In this document: one piece after another, positions 45,108-55,389 of the stretch
How the letters are laid out: each line of letters opens with the position of its first letter
How positions within the stretch are numbered: position 1 is the stretch's first letter
Source of the DNA: Aquarana catesbeiana
Taxonomy: Eukaryota > Chordata > Amphibia > Anura > Ranidae
Assembly: GCF_042186555.1 (NCBI RefSeq)
Contig: NC_133327.1
Coordinates: 101,763,853 to 101,827,852, forward strand
Direction: 5' to 3'
Length of the DNA: 64,000 bases
Program-made: the position numbers and the translations under genes
The notes under the pieces: model-generated
Database searches by the model: none
Told to the model about the DNA's origin: nothing
What the model saw: only the letters and a program-made list of their open reading frames with translations

Positions 45108-47683
45108 AAAGTCTATGGGAGAAATCAAAAGTGCTAATTTTAAAGGCTAATATGCAAGTTATTGTCATAAAAAGTGTTTGGGGACCTGGGTCCTGCCCCA
45201 GGGGACATGGATCAATGCAAAAAAAAGTTTTAAAAACGGCCGTTTTTTCAGGAGCAGTGATTTTAATAATACTTAAAGTCAATCAATAAAAGTGTAATAT
45301 CCCTTTAAATTTCGTACCTGGGGGGTGTCTATAGTATGCCTGTAAAGGGGCGCATGTTTCCTGTGTTTAGAACAGTCTGACAGCAAAATTACATTTTGAA
45401 GGAAAAAACTCATTTAAAACTACCCGCGGCTATTGCATTGCCGACAATACACATAGAAGTTCATTGATAAAAACGGCATGGGAATTCCCCAAAGGGGAAC
45501 CCCGAACCAAAATTAAAAAAAAAAAATGACGTGGGGGTCCCCCTAAATTCCATACCAGGCCCTTCAGGTCTGGTATGGATATTAAGGGGAACCCCGGCCA
45601 AAATTTAAAAAAAAAAATGACGTGGGGTTCCCCCTAAATTCCATACCAGACCCTTCAGGTCTGGTATGGATTTTAAGGGGAACCCCGCGCCAAAAAAAAA
45701 AAAAAAAAAACGGCGTGGGGTCCCCCCAAAAATCCATACCAGACCCTTATCCGAGCACGCAACCTGGCAGGCCGCAGGAAAAGAGGGGGGGACAAGAGTG
45801 CGGCCCCCCCTCCCTCCTGAACCGTACCAGGCCACATGCCCTCAACATTGGGAGGGTGCTTTGGGGTAGCCCCCCAAAACACCTTGTCCCCATGTTGATG
45901 AGGACAAGGGCCTCATCCCCACAACCCTGGCCGGTGGTTGTGGGGGTCTGCGGGTGGGGGGCTTATCGGAATCTGGAAGCCCCCTTTAACAAGGTGACCC
46001 CCAGATCCCGGCCCCCCCCCGTGTGAAATGGTAAGGGGGTACATAAGTACCCCTACCATTTCACGAAAAAAGTGTCAAAAATGTTAAAAATGACAAGAGA
46101 CAGTTTTTGACAATTCCTTTATTTAAATGCTTTTTCTTTCTTCTATCTTCCTTCATCTTCTGGTTCTTCTGGCTCTTCTGGTTCTTCTGGTTCTTCCTCC
46201 GGCGTTCTCGTCCAGCATCTCCTCCGCGGCGTCTTCTATCTTCTTCTCCTCGGGCCGCTCCGCACCCATGGCATGGGGGGGAGGCTCCCGCTCTTCTCTT
46301 CTTCTCTTCTTCTTTTCTTCTTTTCTTCTTTTCTTCTCTTCTTCTCTTCTTCTTCATTTTCTTCTCCGGGCCGCTCCGCAATCCATGCTGGCATGGAGGG
46401 AGGCTCCCGCTGTGTGACGGCGCTCCTCGTCTGACAGTTCTTAAATAACGGGGGGCGGGGCCACCCGGTGACCCCGCCCCCCTCTGACGCACGGTGACTT
46501 GACGGGACTTCCCTGTGGCATTCCCCGTGACGTCACAGGGAAGTCCCGTCAAGTCACCGTGCGTCAGAGGGGGGCGGGGTCACCGGGTGGCCCCGCCCCC
46601 CCCGTTATTTAAGAACTGTCAGACGAGGAGCGCCGTCACACAGCGGGAGCCTCCCTCCATGCCAGCATGGATTGCGGAGCGGCCCGGAGAAGAAAATTAA
46701 GAAGAAGAGAAGAAGAGAAGAAAAGAAGAAAAGAAGAAAAGAAGAAGAGAAGAAGAGAAGAGCGGGAGCCTCCCCCCCATGCCATGGGTGCGGAGCGGCC
46801 CGAGGAGAAGAAGACAGAAGACGCCGCGGAGGAGATGCTGGACGAGAACGCCGGAGGAAGAACCAGAAGAACCAGAAGAGCCAGAAGAACCAGAAGATGA
46901 AGGAAGATAGAAGAAAGAAGAAGCATTTAAATAAAGGAATTGTCAAAAACTGTCTCTTGTCATTTTTAACATTTTTGACACTTTTTTCGTGAAATGGTAG
47001 GGGTATAAGTACCCCCTTACCATTTCACACAGGGGGGGGGCCGGGATCTGGGGGTCACCTTGTTAAAGGGGGCTTCCAGATTCCGATAAGCCCCCCGCCC
47101 GCAGACCCCCACAACCACCGGCCAGGGTTGTGGGGATGAGGCCCTTGTCCTCATCAACATGGGGACAAGGTGTTTTGGGGGGCTACCCCAAAGCACCCTC
47201 CCAATGTTGAGGGCATGTGGCCTGGTACGGTTCAGGAGGGAGGGGGGGCCGCACTCTCGTCCCCCCCTCTTTTCCTGCGGCCTGCCAGGTTGCGTGCTCG
47301 GATAAGGGTCTGGTATGGATTTTTGGGGGGACCCCACGCCGTTTTTTTTTTTTTTTGGCGCGGGGTTCCCCTTAAAATCCATACCAGACCTGAAGGGTCT
47401 GGTATGGAATTTAGGGGGAACCCCACGTCATTTTTTTTTTTAAATTTTGGCCGGGGTTCCCCTTAATATCCATACCAGACCTGAAGGGCCTGGTATGGAA
47501 TTTAGGGGGACCCCCACGTCATTTTTTTTTTTTAATTTTGGTTCGGGGTTCCCCTTTGGGGAATTCCCATGCTGTTTTTATCAATGAACTTCTATGTGTA
47601 TTGTCGGCAATGCAATAGCCGCGGGTAGTTTTAAATGAGTTTTTTCCTTCAAAATGTCATTTTGCTGTCAGACTGTTCTAAAC
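45108..47683. repeat. Giant palindrome of the outer hAT (arms ~1.4 kb, 16-nt loop at 46518-46533)
   Basis: 46518-46533 is flanked by CCCTGTG and CACAGGG, and homology between arms continues outward to about 45108 on the left and, across the inner insertion, from 47683 to 55398-55668 on the right. Open frames are mirrored (46107-46448 plus and 46605-46946 minus give almost the same 113 residues), which shows how little the arms differ. A polypyrimidine CTTCTTTT tract on the left pairs with polypurine on the right. The frames are low-complexity and not supported as genes. Confidence 0.93.
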
Positions 47684-48789
47684 TAGGGATGAGCCGAACA
47701 CCCCCCGGTTCGGTTCGCACCAGAACCCGCGAACGGACCGAAAGTTCGCACGAACGTTAGAACCCCATTGACGTCTATGGGACTCGAACGTTCGAAATCA
47801 AAAGTGCTCATTTTAAAGGCTAATTTGCATGGTATTGTCCTAAAAAGGGTTTGGGGACCCGGGTCCTACCCCAGGGGACATGTATCAATGCAAAAAAAAT
47901 TTTTAAAAACGGCCGTTTTTTCGGGAGCAGTGATTTTAATGATGCTTAAAGTAAAAAAAAAAAAGTGAAATATTCCTTTAAATATCGTACCTGGGGGGTG
48001 TCTATAGTATGCCTGTAAAGTGACGCGTGTTTCCCATGTTTAGAACAGTCCCTGCACCAAATGTCATTTTTAAAGGAAAAAATCTCATTTAAAACTGCTT
48101 GCGGGTTTAATGTCATGTCGGGTCATGGCAATATGGATGAAAATCAGTGAGACAAACGGCATGGGTACCCCCCAGTCCATTACCAGGCCCTTTGGGTCTT
48201 GTATGGATATTAAGGGGAACCCCGCACCCAAATTAAAATAAGGAAAGGTGTGGGGCCACCAGGCCCTATATACTCTGAACAGCAGTATACAGGCGGTGCA
48301 AACAAGACAGGGACTGTAGGTTTGTTGTTAAGTAGAATCTGTTTGTAATTTTGAACATTTTTAACGTGTTTAGCTCCAGCCAAAAAATCTTTTCTAAGCT
48401 TTTTGGAAAACATAGGGAAGGGTTATCACCCCTGTGACATTTGTTTTGCTGTCTTTCCTCCTCTTCAGAAGATTTCACCTCACTTTTTTGTCCCAATGAA
48501 AAATGTTTTTTGAAAATTTGGGTTTTTTTGTGGAACAAGGATTGGAAAGCATCAGTGAAAAGGAGAAATTGTTTTCCCATATTAACTCTTACAGGAAAGA
48601 ATTTCCCTTCCTAGGGGTAGATTTCATCTCACTTCCTGTTGTCTCCTTCCGTTTGCAAGTAGGAGTCGTTTGTAAGTTAGATGTTTGAAAGTAGGGTCCT
48701 GCCCTATATACTCAGCAGAAATTTGGGCCTTAGGTGTTGCTGTGGCCACAACACTGTAAGCCCTCACAGGGCCCTGCTGTGAAATATTA
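47684..48789. other. Left subterminal region of the inner hAT
   Basis: The first ~320 bp match the outer element's arms (GGGGACATGTATCAATGC, AACGGCCGTTTTTTC). The rest, to the tandem array, has no gene; a palindromic AACGGCCGTT lies near 47907-47918. Confidence 0.7.
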
Positions 48790-49850
48790 GATCAAGAATT
48801 GTAATTACATGCCCCTGTTGAACAGGAGCTGAAAAATTAGGCCTTAGGCACTGGTGCTGGTGCCACAACACTGCAACCCCTCACAGACACTCTAGTTGGA
48901 ACGCAGGAACGAGCCCTGCTGCAAAGTATTGCTTCAAAAATTGTAATTACACGCCCCTGTTAGACAGGGGCAGAAAAATTGGGCCTTAGGCACTGGTGCT
49001 GGTGCCACAACACTGCAACCCCTCACAGACACTCTAGTTGGAACGAGCCCTGCTGCAAAGTATTGCATCAAAAATTGTAATTACACGCCCCTGTTAGACA
49101 GGGGCAGAAAAATTGGGCCTTAGGCACTGGTGCTGGTGCCACAACACTGCAACCCCTCACAGACACTCTAGTTGGAACGCAGGAACGAGCCCTGCTGCAA
49201 AGTATTGCTTAAAAAATTGTAATTACACGCCCCTGTTAGACAGGGGCAGAAAAATTGGGCCTTAGGCACTGGTGCTGGTGCCACAACACTGCAACCCCTC
49301 ACAGACACTCTAGTTGGAACACAGGAACGAGCCCTGCTGCAAAGTATTGCATCAAAAATTATAATTACACGCCCCTGTTAGACAGGGGCAGAAAAATTGG
49401 GCCTTAGGCACTGGTGCTGGTGCCACAACACTGCAACCCCTCACAGACACTCTAGTTGGAATGCAGGAACGAGCCCTGCTGCAAAGTATTACATCAAAAA
49501 TTGTAATTACACGCCCCTGTTAGACAGGGGCAGAAAAATTGGGCCTTAGGCACTGGTGCTGGTGCCACAACACTGCAACCCCTCACAGACACTCTAGTTG
49601 GAACGCAGGAACGAGCCCTGCTGCAAAGTATTGCATCAAAAATTGTAATTACACGCCCCTGTTAGACAGGGGCAGAAAAATTGGGCCTTAGGCACTGGTG
49701 CTGGTGCCACAACACTGCAACCCCTCACAGACACTCTAGTTGGAATGCAGGAACGAGCCCTGCTGCAAAGTATTACATCAAAAATTGTAATTACACGCCC
49801 CTGTTAAACAGGGGCTGAAAAATTGTGCCTTAGGCACTGGTGGTGGCGCC
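48790..49850 (+). repeat. Tandem array, ~142-bp unit, about 7-8 copies
   Basis: GGCCTTAGGCACTGGTGCTG recurs every 142 bp (about 48841, 48983, 49117, 49259, then on to 49830). One unit lacks GAACGCAG-like 8 bp. Units are near-identical in the middle of the array and diverge at both ends. It lies 3' of the transposase stop. Confidence 0.93.
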
Positions 49851-49976
49851 CAGAACCAAAAATGTTCTTACAAGCTATCAGCGTGATGATTGAGGAGGAA
49901 GAGGATAATTACTCAGGGATAGTCACTCAGCATCAGCATAGGCAGTCTTTGAAGGGATCTGAGATTTCAAAAAAAA

Positions 49977-52900
49977 TTATTCGGTTACATCAGCATCAGG
50001 TGCTTGGTAGCTGGTGGTGATCCAAGACTCATTCATTTTTATGAAGGTCAGCCGATCGACCGAGTCGGTGGACAGACGCACCCTGTGATCGGTTACCACG
50101 CCTCCAGCAGCACTGAATGTGCGTTCCGAAAGAACGCTGGATGCAGGACAGGCCAGTAGCTCAATTGCATACTGTGCAAGCTCTGGCCAGTGATCCATCC
50201 TCAAGACCCAGTAACCCAGAGGATTTTCGGTGGGAAAGGTGTCCAAGTCTGATCTTGCCCCTAGGTATTCCTGCACCATGTAAAACAGACGCTGGCGATG
50301 GTTGCTGGAACCGATCATACCTTGGGGCTGCGGACCAAAAAATTGTCTGAACGCATCGGTCAGACGGCCACCTTCTCCACCGCTCCTTCTTTGACTGACC
50401 GAAGCCTCAGCAACACGTTGTCCAGAAACAGGAGTTTGTAACCTCCCAGTCTCTGGGAACGCGTTGCACAGACCTTTCTGCAAGGCCTCCCGAAGATGTT
50501 TCATCCTCTGCTCCCTCTGCGATGGCAAGATAAGGTCCGCAACCTTACCCTTGTAACGTGGATCAAGGAGGGTTGCCAGCCAGTATTGGTCCTTCTCCTT
50601 GATACCACGAATACGAGGATCCTTACGCAGGCTTTGCAGGATCAGGGAGGCCATGCAGCGTAGGTTTGCTGAGGCATTCGGTCCGGAGTCCTCTGGGTCA
50701 CTAAGAACGACATGGTCCGCAGCCACCTCCTCCCAGCCACGTACAAGTCCATGTGTTTCTTGGGACTGATCCCTTAAAGACTGCTGCTGATGCTGAGTGC
50801 CAGGCTCCACCTCCATACTGACACAATCTTCCTCCTCCTCCTCTTCCTCCTCGTCCTCTTCCTGTGTGATCGGCGGGCACGCAGGAACACTGTCTGGATA
50901 AAGGGGGCCTTGAGAGCTAAGGAAGTCCTCCTCTTCCTGCCTCTGTTCTGCCTCAAGTGCCCTGTCCATTATTCCACGCAGCGTGTGCTCCAACAGGTGG
51001 ACAAGGGGGACAGTGTCACTGATGCATGCACTGTCACTGCTCACCATCCTCGTGGCCTCCTCGAATGGTGACAGGACAGTGCATGCATCCCTGATCATGG
51101 CCCACTGGCGTGGGGAAAAAAAACCAAGCTCCCCTGACCCTGTCCTGGTGCCATAGTCGCACAGGTACTCATTGATGGCCCTCTGCTGCGTGTGCAGCCG
51201 CTGCAGCATGGCCAACGTTGAGTTCCACCTGGTGGGCATGTCACAGATTAGGCGGTTCTTGGGCAGGTTAAACTCCTTTTGGAGGTCCGTCAGCCGAGCA
51301 CTGGCATTATATGACCGGCGGAAATGCACACAGACTTTCCTGGCCTGCCTCAGGACATCCTGTAAGCCCGGGTACCTGCCCAAGAACCGCTGCACCACCA
51401 AGTTAAGGACGTGAGCCAAACAGGGCACATGGGTCATTTGTCCCTGTCGGAGGGCAGAGAGGAGGTTGGTGCCATTGTCGCAAACCACCATTCCTGCCTT
51501 AAGTTGGCGTGGCGTCAACCACCTCTGAACCTGCCCCTGCAGAGCTGACAAAACCTCTGCCCCAGTGTGGCTCCTGTCCCCCAAGCACACCAGCTCAAGC
51601 ACCGCATGGCATCTTTTGGCCTGCGTACTTGCGTAGCCCCTTGAACGCCTACGGAGCACCGCTGGTTCCGAGGAAGAGGCCATGGAGGAAGAAGAAGAGG
51701 AGGGGGTGGAGGAGAGAGGTGTGTCACAATCAGCATTTTGGAGGCGTGGTGGCGGAACAACCTCCAACACTACTGCACCTTGTCCTGCATCCTTCCCAGC
51801 TGCCAGCAGAGTCACCCAATGCGCCGTGAAACTTAGGTAACGTCCCTGTCCATGCCTGCTGGACCATGAGTCAGCGGTAATATGCACCTTACCGCTGACC
51901 GCCCTGTCCAGCGAGGCATGGACATTGCCTTCCACATGCCGGTAGAGAGCCGGAATCGCCTTCCGTGAGAAAAAGTGGCGTTTGGGTACCTGCCACTGAG
52001 GAACCGCACATTCCACAAACTCACGGAAGGGGGCAGAGTCTACCAACTGAAAAGGCAGCAGTTGAAGTGCTAGCAATTTTGCCAAGCTAGCATTCAACCG
52101 CTGGGCATGTGGATGGCTGGGAGCAAACTTCTTTCGGCGGTGCAGCAGCTGGGGCAGGGAAATTTGCCTGGTACAATCTGACGTCGGTGTACCAAAAGCA
52201 GATTGCCCACAAGTACTTGGCTGTGACACACCTAATTCTACACCTTCATTACTCTCACTGCAGGTCTCAGAGAGGACTGAAGGTCTAGTGGGGTTGGAAA
52301 TCTCAGCTGATGAGGAGCAAGGAGAGATCCTCTTTGTTCTTTGGTGTGGGTCTTTTAGATACGCTTGCCAACGAACTGCATGGCAGGTCAACATATGTCT
52401 GGTCAAGCATGTGGTACCCAAGCGGGAGATGTTTTGGCCACGCGAGATACGCTTGAGACATATGTTGCAAATAGCAGCGGTGCGATCTGATGCACTCGTC
52501 TCAAAAAAGGCCCACACCAAAGAACTTTTTGAATAACGCGCAGAGACTGCAGCGCCCTGCACATGTGGAGCTTTGGGGTGTGATGCAGTCAATGTGCTGC
52601 CCTTAGGCTGGCCCCTGGAGGGCATCCTGCCTCGTTGGTGATGTGCCACCGCCTCCTCCTCCTCCTCCTCCTCCTCCTCCTCCTCTCTCCTATCAGGCAC
52701 CCACGTTGAGTCAGTGACCTCATCATCCCCTCCCTCCTCATCACTGGAGCAAACCTGGCAGTATGCTGCAGCAGGGGGAGCATGACTGCCAGATTGCTGT
52801 CCTTCTTGGGCACCCCCTCTGTCCGTGCTCATGTTACTGCCTTCATCGAGCTCAGTATCGTCATCAGAGCCTTCCAAACGCTGGGCATCCTCCTGGAGCA

Positions 52901-53300
52901 TGTACCCAACACTGTGGTCAAACAGTTCGAGGGAATCCTCATGAGGACATGGTGGAGCTAGGGAAGGAGTCACTGATGACATTGAGCTGAGGGAAGAGGC
53001 CGCTGCTTTGCCAGACAAAGCACCCTGGGCATGGGTGAGAGAGGATGAGGAGGATGAGGACGGCTTGGTCATCCACTCGACCAAGTCTTCCGCATGTTGC
53101 GGCTCAACACGGCCAGCTGCCGAAAAAAAGGCCAAGCGTGTCCCATGGCCACGTGCTGATGAGGATGCACCGTCTCCACGACCAGCACTAGACACAGAGC
53201 CTGCTTGCCCTCTCTTATTGGCTTGTGACTGTCTGCCTCTCCTTCTTGGCCTTCCAGACATACTAATGGCCTGTAGCTGCACTAAGCTGGGATAGAACAC
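49977..53300 (-). CDS. hAT transposase with BED zinc finger and hATC domain (1,107 aa)
   Basis: The enzyme excises and reinserts hAT elements. Met14 (MSGRPRRRG, 53261) is a likely start since basic residues follow. Residues 1-250 are low-complexity, with an acidic Glu run. A BED finger lies near 258-312 (ICNICLKRISRG ... TRHMLTCH). The RNase H-like core has the first Asp in VHITADSWSSRHGQG, the second in GMVVCDNGTNLLSAL, then CLAHVLNLVV and DMPTRWNSTLAML. A second acidic run interrupts the core's all-helical insertion. The C-terminal hATC dimerisation domain has LLACPASSVLSERTFSAAGG with the catalytic Glu. It is longer than most hAT transposases because of the acidic inserts. There is no stop or frameshift, so this copy may be functional. 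It is the only gene in the inner element. Confidence 0.94.
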   Translation of the reverse strand: MFYPSLVQLQAISMSGRPRRRGRQSQANKRGQAGSVSSAGRGDGASSSARGHGTRLAFFSAAGRVEPQHAEDLVEWMTKPSSSSSSSLTHAQGALSGKAAASSLSSMSSVTPSLAPPCPHEDSLELFDHSVGYMLQEDAQRLEGSDDDTELDEGSNMSTDRGGAQEGQQSGSHAPPAAAYCQVCSSDEEGGDDEVTDSTWVPDRREEEEEEEEEEEAVAHHQRGRMPSRGQPKGSTLTASHPKAPHVQGAAVSARYSKSSLVWAFFETSASDRTAAICNICLKRISRGQNISRLGTTCLTRHMLTCHAVRWQAYLKDPHQRTKRISPCSSSAEISNPTRPSVLSETCSESNEGVELGVSQPSTCGQSAFGTPTSDCTRQISLPQLLHRRKKFAPSHPHAQRLNASLAKLLALQLLPFQLVDSAPFREFVECAVPQWQVPKRHFFSRKAIPALYRHVEGNVHASLDRAVSGKVHITADSWSSRHGQGRYLSFTAHWVTLLAAGKDAGQGAVVLEVVPPPRLQNADCDTPLSSTPSSSSSSMASSSEPAVLRRRSRGYASTQAKRCHAVLELVCLGDRSHTGAEVLSALQGQVQRWLTPRQLKAGMVVCDNGTNLLSALRQGQMTHVPCLAHVLNLVVQRFLGRYPGLQDVLRQARKVCVHFRRSYNASARLTDLQKEFNLPKNRLICDMPTRWNSTLAMLQRLHTQQRAINEYLCDYGTRTGSGELGFFSPRQWAMIRDACTVLSPFEEATRMVSSDSACISDTVPLVHLLEHTLRGIMDRALEAEQRQEEEDFLSSQGPLYPDSVPACPPITQEEDEEEEEEEEDCVSMEVEPGTQHQQQSLRDQSQETHGLVRGWEEVAADHVVLSDPEDSGPNASANLRCMASLILQSLRKDPRIRGIKEKDQYWLATLLDPRYKGKVADLILPSQREQRMKHLREALQKGLCNAFPETGRLQTPVSGQRVAEASVSQRRSGGEGGRLTDAFRQFFGPQPQGMIGSSNHRQRLFYMVQEYLGARSDLDTFPTENPLGYWVLRMDHWPELAQYAIELLACPASSVLSERTFSAAGGVVTDHRVRLSTDSVDRLTFIKMNESWITTSYQAPDADVTE

Positions 53301-53868
53301 CTGTAATTTTCTTCAAGTAGCTTTATATACTGTAACCAGACAAGCCTGCCTGTCAGTAGGAAGATAACAGGAACGGATCTAGCTGAACACTGTGAGCAGG
53401 ACGCACTGTACTAAATGTAAATAGTCTAGCTGCCTGACCGTGGTACTAATAGGATCAAATAGAACACCTGTAATTTTCTTCAGGTAGCTTTATATACTGT
53501 AACCAGACAAGCCTGCCTGTCAGTAGGAAGATAACAGGAACGGATCTAGCTGTACACTGTGAGCAGGACGCACTGTACTAAATGTAAATAGTCTAGCTGC
53601 CTGACCGTGGTACTAATAGGATCAAATAGAACACCTGTAATTTTCTTCAGGTAGCTTTATATACTGTAACCAGACAAGCCTGCCTGTCAGTAGGAAGATA
53701 ACAGGAACGGATCTAGCTGAACACTGTGAGCAGGACGCACTGTACTAAATGTAAATAGTCTAGCTGCCTGACCGTGGTACTAATAGGATCAAATAGAACA
53801 CCTGTAATTTTCTTCAGGTAGCTTTATATACTGTAACCAGACAAGCCTGCCTGTCAGTAGGAAGATAA
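53294..53868 (+). repeat. Tandem array, 167-bp unit, about 3.4 copies
   Basis: AGAACACCTGTAATTTTC begins units at 53294, 53461, 53628 and 53795. Each unit contains one copy of the 57-bp sequence amplified to the right, so the 57-bp array derives from part of this unit. It begins at the transposase start and would lie in its 5' leader. Confidence 0.95.
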
Positions 53869-54875
53869 CAGGAACGGATCTAGCTGAACACTGTGAGCAG
53901 GACGCACTGCACTAAATGTAAATAGCAGGAACGGATCTAGCTGAACACTGTGAGCAGGACGCACTGCACTAAATGTAAATAGCAGGAACGGATCTAGCTG
54001 AACACTGTGAGCAGGACGCACTGCACTAAATGTAAATAGCAGGAACGGATCTAGCTGAACACTGTGAGCAGGACGCACTGCACTAAATGTAAATAACAGG
54101 AACGGATCTAGCTGAACACTGTGAGCAGGACGCACTGCACTAAATGTAAATAGCAGGAACGGATCTAGCTGAACACTGTGAGCAGGACGCACTGCACTAA
54201 ATGTAAATAGCAGGAACGGATCTAGCTGAACACTGTGAGCAGGACGCACTGCACTAAATGTAAATTGCAGGAACGGATCTAGCTGAACACTGTGAGCAGG
54301 ACGCACTGCACTAAATGTAAATAGTCTAGAAGATAACAGGAACGGATCTAGCTGAACACTGTGAGCAGGACGCACTGCACTAAATGTAAATAGCAGGAAC
54401 GGATCTAGCTGAACACTGTGAGCAGGACGCACTGCACTAAATGTAAATAGCAGGAACGGATCTAGCTGAACACTGTGAGCAGGACGCACTGCACTAAATG
54501 TAAATAGCAGGAACGGATCTAGCTGAACACTGTGAGCAGGACGCACTGCACTAAATGTAAATAACAGGAACGGATCTAGCTGAACACTGTGAGCAGGACG
54601 CACTGCACTAAATGTAAATAGCAGGAACGGATCTAGCTGAACACTGTGAGCAGGACGCACTGCACTAAATGTAAATTGCAGGAACGGATCTAGCTGAACA
54701 CTGTGAGCAGGACGCACTGCACTAAATGTAAATAGTCTAGAAGATAACAGGAACGGATCTAGCTGAACACTGTGAGCAGGACGCACTGCACTAAATGTAA
54801 ATAGCAGGAACGGATCTAGCTGAACACTGTGAGCAGGACGCACTGCATTAAATGTAAATAGTCTAGATAGAAGAT
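53869..54875 (+). repeat. Tandem array, 57-bp unit, about 17 copies
   Basis: CAGGAACGGATCTAGCTGAA repeats every 57 bp, with three longer spacers (TAGTCTAGAAGATAA at about 54322, 54733 and 54860). Because 57 is a multiple of three and the unit has no stop in one minus frame, a 329-codon frame of 19-residue repeats results. There is no sign that it is a protein. Confidence 0.95.
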
Positions 54876-54899
54876 AACAGGAACGGATCTAGCTAAACT

Positions 54900-55087
54900 G
54901 AATACAGTGTATATATATATATGCAACACCTGGGATGCATATATATACACAATACACTGTAAGTGCAGCTAACTGACTGACTGTTCTGCCTAATCTATCT
55001 AACTCAAATCAAATGACACTGTCTCTCTCTCTCTCTATCTCTCAGCACACCGGAACACACACTACACAGGGCCGCCGTGCAGGCGGC
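54900..55087. other. Leader region with a TA/CA palindrome
   Basis: GTGTATATATATATATGCA is mirrored by TGCATATATATACACAATAC across CACCTGGGA (about 54908-54958). A (TC)n run follows at 55022-55044. Located between the promoter-like region and the repeats. Confidence 0.6.
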
Positions 55088-55230
55088 CTTATATAGTGTG
55101 GGGTGTGTACTAAATCCCCTGAGCCATAATTGGCCAAAGCCACCCTGGCTTTGGCCAATTACAGCTCTCTCTACTGACGGCGCTGTGATTGGCCAAGCAT
55201 GCGGGTCATAGTGCATGCTTGGCCAATCAT
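55088..55230 (-). promoter_or_regulatory. Promoter-like region of the inner hAT (TATA and CCAAT boxes)
   Basis: Minus strand: a TATA box TATATAAG at 55095-55088, preceded by four CCAAT/ATTGG motifs at about 55129-55133, 55155-55159, 55188-55192 and 55223-55227. Two of these sit in a palindrome GATTGGCCAAGCATG / CATGCTTGGCCAATC. Spacing suits transcription toward the transposase 1.8 kb away, with the repeat arrays in the leader or an intron. Function is inferred. Confidence 0.55.
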
Positions 55231-55319
55231 CAGCCAGCAATGCACTGCGATGCCGCAGTGAATTATGGGCCGTGACGCGCCACACGAATTTAGCGCGAAC
55301 GGCCCATATCGTTCGCAAT

Positions 55320-55389
55320 TCGGCGAACGGGCGAACAGCCGATGTTCGAGTCGAACATGGGTTCGACTCGAACACGAAGCTCATCCCTA
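55320..55389. promoter_or_regulatory. Subterminal inverted motif of the hAT right end
   Basis: GTTCGAGTCGAAC is followed by its complement GTTCGACTCGAAC about 4 bp on, close to the terminus. The same pair is at the outer element's left end (44996-45028). Such repeated subterminal motifs are typical transposase-binding sites in hAT elements; binding is inferred. Confidence 0.6.

Larger units (their letters stand above)
47684..55389. mobile_element. Inner hAT element, 7.7 kb, putatively autonomous
   Basis: It begins TAGGGATGAGCCGAAC and ends GAAGCTCATCCCTA, flanked by perfect 8-bp duplications TTCTAAAC (47676-47683 and 55390-55397). It contains, left to right: a left end related to the outer element's arms, a 142-bp tandem array, the transposase (minus), a 167-bp and a 57-bp tandem array, and a right end with promoter-like motifs. 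It inserted in the right arm of the outer element. Confidence 0.95.

Noticed and set aside
46107..46992. Mirrored 96-113-codon frames and Lys/Glu/Arg-rich frames
   Set aside because: They exist because of polypyrimidine/polypurine tracts in the palindrome; composition is not protein-like and both strands are open.
48790..49850. CRISPR-like array
   Set aside because: Units of 142 bp are contiguous and near-identical over their whole length; there are no unique spacers, and the context is a eukaryotic transposon.
53854..54843. 329-aa repeat protein as a real gene
   Set aside because: It is the translation of a 57-bp tandem array; no start context, domain or non-repeat part supports a gene.
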